From NCBI GenBank assembly GCA_029718625.1, contig CM056377.1, positions 98,448,998-98,512,997 on the forward strand: DNA of 64,000 nucleotides, in the 5' to 3' direction. Shown here one piece after another: positions 55,776-64,000 of the stretch. The notes beneath the pieces were generated by a model. It saw only the letters and a list, made by a program, of their open reading frames with translations. It was not told where the DNA came from and made no database searches. Made by a program: the position numbers and the translations under genes. The stretch's first letter is position 1, and each line of letters starts with the position of its first letter. This DNA is from Synaphobranchus kaupii. Lineage: Eukaryota; Chordata; Actinopteri; Anguilliformes; Synaphobranchidae.

Positions 55776-56335
55776 GTCAATCAATCAATCACTTTAATGA
55801 CCACACGATCGAGGTCGGTGGAATTTGCTTTCGGTACAGCATGGTGGGTAAGCTCAATTCAACAACATCAGTAACAGCAAACATAGGCAGACATCAACAT
55901 CAGATTAGACACAATGACTAGCACAACAGAAAATATTCACAGACTGCCACAAGACAAAAATCACAGACAATATTTACAAGATTAGACACGAGCTTTAAGG
56001 GCAAGTACATCTGTCAGGGTTATTGAGGAGTATTCAGAGTCCTTACTGCAGTGGGAAAAAAACTGTTTTTAAAGCGGGATGTTTTGGTGGACAGGGACCT
56101 ATAGCGCCTCCCAGAGGGCATCAGCTGGAAGAGGTGGTAAGCAGGGTGAGAGGGGTCAGAGATAATTTTTTTTGCTCTTTTGATTGTGCGTTTGTAATAT
56201 AGTGATTCAACTGATGGGAGCGGGGTGCCAATAATCTTGGATGATTTACTGACTATACGCTGCAGTTTTTTGCGTGTGACTGTCCGTGCTGCCGAACTGT
56301 TATGGATGTGGTGAGGTTGCTCTCAATGATGGCTG
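55776..56335 (-). pseudogene. CR1/Rex1-type LINE 3' end
   Basis: On the minus strand: FKTAIIESNLTTSITV..., then after frame changes HPAYHLFQLMPSGRRYRS, TKTSRFKNSFFPTAVRTLN, then a stop. These are the last ~90 residues of a CR1/Rex1-like ORF2. The 3' end on the minus strand is ATTGATTGATTGACC, a short tetranucleotide tail typical of these LINEs. The insertion truncates the mariner-type element at 55775. Only this C-terminal part exists, so no enzyme activity remains. Confidence 0.8.
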
Positions 56336-58328
56336 TTTAAAACTGAAGGAGTTCAAGGCAGCGTTTATAAAACCAGATAAAAAGCATGACATTCTCAAAG
56401 CAGGATTCACACAATTCAATGGGACATACCCTCTTTTCAGAGGAATTCTACCCCAAGCATGCATCTATCATATCCATCACCTGTGCCAGAATAGTGGGAA
56501 AAATAAATGTGAATTTGTGCAGAAATTCGAGTCAAGCATACATATCTCAAGCCAAGATCAGGCCCCATGGATCTGTTTGCTCTTAAATATATGTTATTCT
56601 TATAGTACACAAGAGCAAGCTGTATATTATGGCACATATTTGCATTACAGTGTAAAACATTCTCACCAAACAACTAGCAGCAGCAGACAGACTCAATAAA
56701 TTGCATATTGTTTGCATTCCCAATATAATTACCTTGGCTCGAGGCATCAAGGATGGACAGTTTGATGCAGAAATGCATCAGCTTTTGTTCAGTTGGAGTA
56801 AGCGGAATTATAATTGAATGTTATAATAGATCAACATCTGATATTGGCAATTTTTAAGAAGACATTATTTCAACCCAAGGTAATTATTTTGTGTACAAAC
56901 CTTCCATAATTGAATGGATCCGACTCTTAATTACAAAATGTAAAACTAAATATACTAAATATAGTCATATTTACATGATTTTAGTTATGTCTTCAAAGAT
57001 CGCTTCTCAATAAATATTAATTTGTGTTATAAGAGATGGTAATATTTTGATGGTTATTTTTGTCATTAGAAAAGGTTGTCTGGAAATCTTAATCTGTAAG
57101 GGAGGAGTGTAAGGTGTAAGACAGGATTTGACATCCCAGGGCACCTAAGAGAACACAATACCGGGAAGTGGCACCCTGTGATCTTGGAGAGCCGTAAAGC
57201 CAAGCATCCGGTGCCGGGATGTCTACTGGGACCATCTGGCCTGAGGTTTATTATGTCCAAGAATGTCCTAGGACTTTATGATTCTGGGAGAAACAATTGG
57301 ACTGTCTTAAACTCCCGCGCACGGACAATCCCAGAGTGCCCCCACCTGACGTCACTGAGGCAGGCCACATTCCTTTCCTTCAAATAGTGCCCACACAGCA
57401 TAATATAACAGTACAGACTGCTTTTGTCTTCAAAAAAGCCTAAAAACCTTAAAATGTGATGAATATTTTTGCTACATTGTACAGTATACTGGAAATAGTC
57501 TGGACAATTGAACATACATTATACACCCTTTTTCCAGAGGAATAAACATATTGTTCAGTTTCTGAGTGTTACATTAGTAAATACACAGTTAATGTACCTG
57601 ACTGAACAGGTGAAACTAGGGTATAATGTAATATTCTCAACAGGAATTCTGGGACTGGCATTAATATTAATCACATTTGAAAACTATGCAGAGATGGGAT
57701 TCTCATGACAACACAAACGTAGACCTACTCATGTTTGATATCGTTTTGATGGTCTCGGTGTGGGTGGTGCAATGGCCTATATTTCCGAAATGGTCAACAT
57801 GGAGGAAATATATATTTCATAACTCAGGAGTAAACTGCCATTGTGGAATTATATCACGGGAAACCCTTTCTGTCAACCCCCCTGGAAAGGGAGATGAAAA
57901 GTGCAATTTAGCTTTCTGGCCAGTTTATGGTTTTATGACTGTCTGCAGCCAGATCAAGCACAGAATTTGGGCATATAAGCAGAGGAAACAAAGACCTCGG
58001 GGAAGCTGTAGTCAGACTCTCCCGCACATCTCACTTTGTGTCTTGTATGTAGCGATTGCCAGGTATGACCAAGTATTTTACTCTATACTCTATTTTGAAT
58101 ATGTTATGTTTTAACCTGTAATTGCGATTGATTATTTTTAAGTAAAGAACCTACCTGGTAAACTAAACTGTTAAACTTGATTTGTGTGGTTTCTCTGAAA
58201 AAGACATTCTATCTCTGTTAACAGGTAATGAGTTGATTCATTTCCTCAGTCTGGGTTACCCCCTCTGCTGATCTAGGGAGGTTGACTAGTTAAGCTTAAT
58301 GTATCACGGAGTATTGCACCCGTAGAAC
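56336..58328. other. Unrecognised DNA; possible LTR-like stretch
   Basis: 56286-56699 holds an open frame of 137 codons with no domain resemblance; its 5' portion overlaps the LINE. 57106-58225 starts TGTAAGG and ends TTAACA with a TATA-like CATATAAGCAG at 57972 and AGTAAAG at 58140, LTR-like in layout, but there is no target duplication and no second copy. No gene supported. Confidence 0.3.
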
Positions 58329-58330
58329 TA

Positions 58331-59825
58331 CACTACTCACAAAAAGTTAGGGATATTTGGCTTTCGGGTGAAATTTATGGAAAATGTAAGTTCACGCTAC
58401 AGTGATATTATACGTATCATGAAAGTAGGGCATTTAAGTAGAAGCATGCAATGGTGAATTCCTCATCTCAAACAATTTATTGAAACAAAAGCCAACAACA
58501 GTGGTGGGTATACCACAACAAAAATGTCAATGTCTCAATAACTTGTCATGTGCCCTTCAGCATCAATTACAGCTTGACAACGACGTCTCATGCTGTTCAC
58601 AAGTCGACTTATTGTCTGCTGAGGCATGGCATCCCACTCTTCTTGAAGGGCGGCCCTCAGGTCATTGAGGTTCTGGGGTACAGAGTTACGAGCCTCTACA
58701 CGGTGAGTCAGCTGATCCCATAGGTTTTCTATGGGATTCAGGTCAGGAGAAAGTGCAGGCCACTCCATTTGAGGTACCCCAGTCTCCAGCAGCCTTTCCC
58801 TAATGATGCGACCTCGATGAGCTGGAACATTGTCGTCCATGAAGATGAAATTAGGCCTGTGTTGTTCATGCAGGGGCACAATGACTGGATTAATGATGTT
58901 ATTCAGGTAGTATGGGCTTGTCACTGTACCATTCACAAAGTGTAGGGCAGTTCTGTATTGACTAGACACACCTGCCCACACTGTAACACCGCCATCACCA
59001 AAGGGTCGTCTGGTGACAACAGTGGCTGATGCATAGCGCTCTCCTTGACGTCTCCAACATCGTTGGCGGCCATCATTTCTGCTCAACGTGAATCGACTTT
59101 CATCAGAGAACAGCACTGAGGCCCACTGGTCCCTCGTCCAGCGTAAATGCTCCCTGGCCCATGCAAGACGATGACGCCTGTGCCTGGTGGTGTGGTCAGG
59201 TACCCTTGCAGGTCGTCTAGCACGCAGACCACGCTGATGTAAACGGTTTCGAATGGTCTGACGTGACACTTGGGTGCCTCTCATCATCCGGTTCCGCAGG
59301 GCACTGTTCACAATGAAGCGGTCATCAGTGTGGGATGTGGCCAAAGGACGTCCACTTCTATGCCTTTCTGTGACTCTTCCAGTCTCTCTGTATCTCTGTT
59401 GCAACCTGCTGATGACACTCTGTGACACTCTAAGCTCAGTGGCCACTTCCCTCTGAGAACATCCTGTTTGAAGCCTCGCAATGGCGAGGTACTGTTGATC
59501 AATTGTTAGGTGTCGTCTTGGTCTCATGATGTCAAAATGTGAACAGCATGATGAAGAGGACTGTTTAAATACCAATTCTAATTGAACCAGGAAATTTATT
59601 GGTCGATTCATGGATCAAACACCTGTTGTGAATTTTGCCGTTCAGCTCCTTGTTAGAGAACAGCAAGTTGTGCAAAAAGTACTGAAACATTGAATAGTTG
59701 GACATGTGCATTCAAAAGTTTAGAGAAGGTCAAATTAATTTCACCTGTAAAGGTTATAGTGCATTTTAGGTTCATCCTGAAATTTCACCCGAAAGCCGAA
59801 TATCCCTAACTTTTTGTGAGTAGTG
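58331..59825 (-). mobile_element. Tc1-like transposon, apparently intact
   Basis: A 1495 bp element flanked by TA (58329-58330, 59826-59827). Terminal inverted repeats of about 46 bp, opening CACTACTCACAAAAAGTTAG, match at 45 of 46 positions. A single uninterrupted transposase gene occupies the interior on the minus strand. It is the only element in the window with both ends and an undamaged gene. Confidence 0.96.
58535..59527 (-). CDS. Tc1-family transposase, intact
   Basis: A 330-residue protein from ATG at 59527 (MRPRRHLT); the frame stays open 28 codons further upstream, but the family usually starts at an MxRRRHLT-type Met and the extra part lies in the terminal region. Residues ~10-50 form a paired-type helix-turn-helix ([20 protein letters not shown]), followed by a basic RSGRP linker and a second DNA-binding region to ~110. 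The catalytic DDE domain has FSDESRF (Asp142), FMDDNVPAH (Asp232) and LNPIENLW (Glu267); 34 residues separate the last two, the DD34E spacing of Tc1. It excises the element and inserts it at TA dinucleotides. Length is normal for the family (about 330-350). Codon use is GC-richer than surroundings, as expected for a recent arrival. Confidence 0.96.
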   Translation of the reverse strand: MRPRRHLTIDQQYLAIARLQTGCSQREVATELRVSQSVISRLQQRYRETGRVTERHRSGRPLATSHTDDRFIVNSALRNRMMRGTQVSRQTIRNRLHQRGLRARRPARVPDHTTRHRRHRLAWAREHLRWTRDQWASVLFSDESRFTLSRNDGRQRCWRRQGERYASATVVTRRPFGDGGVTVWAGVSSQYRTALHFVNGTVTSPYYLNNIINPVIVPLHEQHRPNFIFMDDNVPAHRGRIIRERLLETGVPQMEWPALSPDLNPIENLWDQLTHRVEARNSVPQNLNDLRAALQEEWDAMPQQTISRLVNSMRRRCQAVIDAEGHMTSY

Positions 59826-59827
59826 TA

Positions 59828-60427
59828 TGTCTTAAGTTAGATCATCTCCGCATGGCGTTTATACATGTTGAGAACGGGGGTTGCCAATATTACCTTCTTG
59901 GGTCCCTGAGCTTTATTGGATAGGTTATACCTTATAAAGTGGCCTCTTCCGGAACCTCTGAGATAAACGCAGATATCTAGTCAGCCGTGAGAGGTGTACA
60001 TAAACGGCCGTATGTAGCACCCGGTGGAACCAGCACATCCAGTTCAGAGAACAGGCTCAAGAGTACGAGAGTACTTTAACAAATCAAATGTTCATTTTAC
60101 ATCGCAATTAGATATTAATAATTAAATTGGAGTCAGATACATGAGTATAGAATCAGCGTTGGTGGCTGACAGTCAATATAATATACACAGGCTGCCTTTT
60201 TGGATAAGATGGGGTCAGCCTATAGACCAGGCTTAGAGCGGGAGGCAAAAGTGGTACTATTGCCTCTGACACGTGGTCAATTATTAGCTGATCCCGCAAA
60301 TCTAAAGAAGCAGTCTCATCCGGTTGTAAGAACGGTAATATTTCAGAACTCTTACCTTTTCCCACAGCAACAGCGGAAAACATCACACTTAAACCTTCGC
60401 TCCGAGCTATTCCCTCATTGGTCTAGC
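59828..60427. other. DNA between Tc1 and reverse LTR
   Basis: If the LTR at 60428-61128 is a 5' LTR, this would be internal gypsy sequence on the minus strand, but no primer-binding site or gag motif was recognised. A 77-codon minus-strand frame at 60153-60386 has no domain resemblance. Confidence 0.3.
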
Positions 60428-61128
60428 TGCACGGGATTTACAAAGGTTCCGAGAACCAAGTGCCACAACCAAGGGATCTAAAAGTGTATATCGTGAGAAA
60501 TACACCACTAAGCGGACAGCTCCGCAGTAGAAGGGGATATGAAACAAAAACAATGGGAATAAAAACCTCCCGGCATAAGCCAACACAAAAACAACCCCAA
60601 AAGAGGGCAAACTCGGTGCTCGCGAGTAATAAAACAACAAAAGAACCTCACGCTCTCACACAAGAAGCGTATAACTGGAGGTCAGAGAAAAACTAAAGAA
60701 AGCCGTGTAACAAGGGCGAAAGAAACAAAATAGAACCTGTTACCTACAGCTCTAGGAGTGAAAGAGCTGAACAAAAGGTAACAGGTAGAGGAGTATAAAG
60801 GATAATGAGAGAAAAGGAAATAAAGACTAAATAAATCTTTTACTCTAATTCTAACCGGACTACATACGTTTCTTATTTGTAACAACCAGAAACGTAGAGA
60901 CCGCAGTCCTATACCTTACCGACTTCAATGTCAAATAGCAAAGACAATATCGAAGCGTTGGAAATGCGGAAGTCCTGGGCTATTTATAACTGGCAGGAAA
61001 TCCAAAACAGGTGAAAGGGATAATTGCCCGGCGAGATTCAAACACCGAAACGGAGGCGGAAAAAATCCGACGTCGCCAAAAGAAAGAACGACCGCAGAAA
61101 CAACCGGAGGCTGCCAGAAACCATGACA
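60428..61128 (-). mobile_element. Gypsy-type LTR on minus strand (LTR-E)
   Basis: A ~701 bp LTR reading TGTCATGG ... CCCGTGCA on the minus strand. Landmarks in plus coordinates: CACCTGTTT at 61005-61013, TTATAAATA just below it near 60992, GGTAAGGTATAGGA at 60907-60920. Follows the 3' LTR at 28210 closely for its first ~435 bp. The flanking pentamers (TAATC at 61129 and CTAGC at 60423) do not match, so it is not a simple solo LTR or its right boundary is off. Confidence 0.8.
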
Positions 61129-62787
61129 TAATCAGCATTATTCCACAATATAGACACAGTTTTAAAACCTATTGTGTATCATTTTAATTGTGTATCAGGG
61201 ACCATTATTCATAAAAAAAATAAATAAAATAAGTCAGCCTGCTGCACTAATAATCTAAATGGAGGGTCATATTCTTCATTGTTCTCATTCTGCGGCAGGG
61301 AGAGCTTTGCCCTTGGAATGCTCTCATAAAAATCATTCTTGTTGAATGGTTGCCATTTATGGAGGTTTAATTGGCTTATTGGACACTGCAGTGAAGGCTC
61401 ATGAATGGATGGCCAATAATCCTACTATTTCCATGGGACAGGCACCAGCCTATTATATTAGAGACATGTCTGAACAGAGGCAAGTGCCAATACACAAAGA
61501 AGGATCTCACCCTGTTTTCAAAGCACAAAAGACTAATCTGTTCAGTACCAATTCACTCCCACATTTCCAGCTTTCTCTGAGAGGAAATGTTGAAACTTTT
61601 AACCATTTTCTTTCTCCCAATGTCAATGGCTTAGTTTAATGGCAGTGCATTGTGTCTTATTTGCATTATGCAGTTTTTTTTCCATTAAGACATAAGAAAA
61701 ATGCAAACATACCTTTTCCTAATTTATAAACAGGAAAAAAAAATTATATTTGATGTAAAATATTTCAGAACAGGAAAGCTGGGGAGGGGGGGGGGGGGTG
61801 TTCCTTCTGCAATGGATATCTACAAATTCACTTTTCATAGACAGCCCACTAGAAGGACTCACTACCAGTGAGTTAAGAAAATGGAGAACTATTGGAAATG
61901 GCACTAACTAGCATGGGCAAACATGGTACCAAATCAGCGGTATGACAAAGCAATACATTTCAGTGATGGGAACATCACTAGCTCCACAGTGGGATCTGAT
62001 TCTGTCAGTCAGGCATATCAGAATGGTGACTAACGTTGTCGGAGTACCTATCTTGGTTAGCAAGCTATTGATATCTGGTAACTCAGTTTGTCATTAAGTC
62101 CTCTCAAATTTCCATTGTCAAAAATAAAGTGGAACAGCTTACAGACATCAATTGTCCCCCAGCTTATTTGGTATCAAATTCAATCTGATAGTCATTCCAT
62201 GTCATCGTTTTAAACATTGATGTAATTTTGCTAATCACACTTTATACTCACTCACACAGCATCAGAGGTGTAAAGTCCAGGGGTCAGAAACTAAAAGTGC
62301 TGCCATGTGTTTCTTCCACCCATGAACTTAGCCAGCTGATTTCACCAATCAGTTCTACCTCCTTGCTGAAAAATTGTGCTAATTAGCAAATCCAGGTGAT
62401 TGCAACAAAATACTGGGGAGGACTTTTAATTTCTGAATCTGGATTTTACACCTCTGCATAGCATAGCCATAGTTAGCTAGTTTTTCAACTTATTCTATCT
62501 GCAATGGTATGTTCCTCCCAGCACAAATATAGTTTGCTTTTATATTACATTTGGCCCACATAGCTGCAGTATACTTTTTTCTTTCCGGATAAAATACATT
62601 TCTTAAGTCCCAGGGTTTTTTTTGTTTGTGTTGAGGACATCATGGTCCCTTTGCAGAGGTCCTGGTCGAGAGATGTGCTCGAGATGAGATGCACACAGTT
62701 GCCGTCAGGGGACGCTGTGTCCATCGCCTAGCGACCGGACTGAAAGAGGTTTGTTATTGGGGAGCAAAATTAAAAAGATGCAGAACT
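61129..62787. other. Unrecognised DNA
   Basis: A G-run at 61783-61798. The 97-codon frame at 61346-61639 has no domain resemblance. 62270-62460 ends similarly to how it starts (CAGAGGTGTAAAGTCCAG versus GGATTTTACACCTCTG), suggesting a short inverted-end repeat. Confidence 0.35.
62271..62455. repeat. Small inverted-end element
   Basis: CAGAGGTGTAAAGTCC at 62264 and GATTTTACACCTCTG near 62442-62456 are inverted partners around a ~150 bp non-coding centre; a MITE-like layout known from fish hAT families. Confidence 0.5.
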
Positions 62788-64000
62788 AGGGCTGTCACAT
62801 ATTCAAATATCGAATTTCATTTAGAATTTGCATACCAATGCCGGTTTCGAAGATGAATAGGGAAATTCAATATTTAAAAAGGAAAAAAAGTATAACGATT
62901 TACACACCAGCTAACGAGATGGCGGTGCAATAATTACCAATAATGCAACAGAGAGGAAGAGACCACAGAATACAGTTCTGTGCAAGAGACCCAATTATAT
63001 TTTTTCTATTCCGGAAGTGGAAATTAATTCAGAAGTGTAAGCTATAGCTTTTAGCAGAGTTTTTAGTAATGGAGCTTTTCAAAAATGAACCTGATCACCC
63101 CATCGGAGAGATTACCACTCTAGAAAACCTTAGGAGTGCGATTTGGAAGCACTTTGGGTTTTTGACCTTAAATGGGACAATTGAAAAGAAGGACAAAGTA
63201 ATATGCAAACTGTACAACCACAAACTTTCATACCACAGCACTATGACCAACCTACGGTCGCACATGCAATATCATCCCCCAGCTGAATACAGAGAAATGA
63301 ACGAGGATTCAACAGGAGCATCTGAAGCGAAACTGCTGCAGTTGACAAAATGTTTCTTCCCATTAGCTGCTCTATCCACCGCACACAAAGATGCAATCAC
63401 CTCTCAGCTCACCAAATTTATTTGCAAAGACATGCAGCCAATCAATATTGTGGAAGGTGCAGGCTTCAGATACTTTCTCCATTAAATTGAACCAAGGTAC
63501 AATATAACAAGCCGAACCACGATAATTAAAAACGTGAAAATCTACGACACCACTCGTGAAAATGTACGCCAGATTCTAAGTGACAAAGACATTGCATTTA
63601 CCACCGTCATTAGCCACAGACGCTTATGTTACAGTCACAGCACACGTCATTTTGGAGACATGGGAACTTAACAATTTTGTTTTACGAACCAAAGAGCTGA
63701 GAAGTAGCCATTCTGCAGAAAATATCAGAGTGTATGCACATAATTATGTGTGGAGAGGCACTTCGGTACTATAAACCTTGCCTAGCCCACACAATCAACC
63801 TGGTCGTACGCAAGGGGCTAGATGTGAGAGCCATAGACACAACACTTAGCAGGCTGAAAAAGATGGCCACTCATTTTGACAGGTCACCTACAGCTGCCTC
63901 TTGGGGAACAAGCAATGTTTGGTGGGCACGAAAACTGTGAAATTGATTAACGATTGGGTAACCTCATGGAATAGCACGTACAAAATGCTCTGCCGGGCAT
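62788..64000 (+). mobile_element. hAT element, runs off the window
   Basis: Left terminus TAGGGCTGTCACATATTC with subterminal TTCAAATATCGAAT. It contains a long transposase pseudogene. The right end lies outside the window. Confidence 0.8.
63069..64000 (+). pseudogene. ZBED-type hAT transposase, broken, partial
   Basis: The first frame (138 codons) has a BED finger: SAIWKHFGF, then CKLYNHKLSYHSTMTNLRSH and a following H. The second Cys of the expected CxxC is a Tyr, which should weaken zinc binding. KDMQPINIVEGAGFRYFLH follows and hits TAA at 63483. Later pieces in other frames: EPRYNITSRTTI, DAYVTVTAHVILETWELNNF, then PCLAHTINLVVRKGLDVRAI and LSRLKKMATHF near the end, parts of the hAT catalytic (RNase H-like) region. 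There are at least one stop, a shift near 63600 and a deletion near 63760 that removes a large part between the two blocks. The end of the gene is outside the window. Confidence 0.9.

Noticed and set aside
56286..56699. 137-codon open frame
   Set aside because: Its start lies within the LINE remnant and the rest has no domain resemblance.
57106..58225. Possible retroviral-type LTR
   Set aside because: It has TATA-like and AGTAAAG motifs and TG...CA-like ends, but no target duplication, second copy, primer-binding site or adjacent genes.
60153..60386. gag start downstream of LTR-E
   Set aside because: The position is plausible, but no nucleocapsid or gag motif and no primer-binding site were found.
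61346..61639. 97-codon open frame
   Set aside because: No recognisable domain, low-complexity surroundings, no promoter or splice context that could be argued.

Overview
The window is vertebrate nuclear DNA from a bony fish. It holds a tRNA-derived V-SINE, BED-finger hAT elements, THAP-bearing TTAA elements, several Tc1/mariner families, Ty3/gypsy LTRs and L2/CR1 LINEs. An L2-clade LINE 3' half (about 16.36-17.73 kb) and a tRNA-derived SINE (13.41-13.65 kb) share a 3' tail with a short hairpin (loop GGAT or GGATA) and a (TGTAA)n end. That is the UnaL2/UnaSINE1 arrangement described in eels, so an eel-like or other early-branching teleost is my best guess, not a firm call. No host protein-coding gene, rRNA, canonical tRNA or CRISPR array could be supported.

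Layout. 0-9 kb: V-SINE, truncated gypsy LTR, a Tc1-derived MITE inside a larger repeat, a complete TTAA-flanked element with a THAP-domain remnant (3.72-5.04 kb), LINE fragments, a second partial THAP-element copy and a three-copy ~330 bp tandem array. 9.5-13.7 kb: a hAT element with an 8 bp target duplication that itself carries a smaller hAT inserted in its transposase frame, then an unclassified dispersed repeat, a piggyBac remnant and the SINE. 16-20.7 kb: LINE, LTR, deleted Tc1 element, TIR element. 21.6-28.7 kb: TTAA elements, a hairpin MITE, a solo LTR nested in a TTAA element, an inverted-repeat module and a gypsy integrase-chromodomain reading frame with its 3' LTR. 29-37 kb: scattered fragments, two copies of an unclassified repeat with a TATA box and micro-ORF, and a 959 bp solo LTR with a 44 bp minisatellite. 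37.2-44.1 kb: mostly unrecognised AT-rich DNA. 47-64 kb: dense transposons again, including a Tc1-interrupted piggyBac transposase, a complete Tc1 element with an intact 330-residue transposase (58.33-59.83 kb), a reverse-strand gypsy LTR and a hAT transposase pseudogene that runs off the window.

The recognisable genes are transposition genes, and nearly all are broken. The exception is the Tc1 transposase at 58.5-59.5 kb. Nested insertions give relative ages: piggyBac is older than the Tc1 inside it, the outer hAT is older than the inner hAT, and the TTAA element is older than the solo LTR inside it. The best candidates for something undescribed are the X/Y/Z dispersed repeat family and the conserved promoter module shared by five otherwise diverged LTRs. 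Neither could be tested against a database here.
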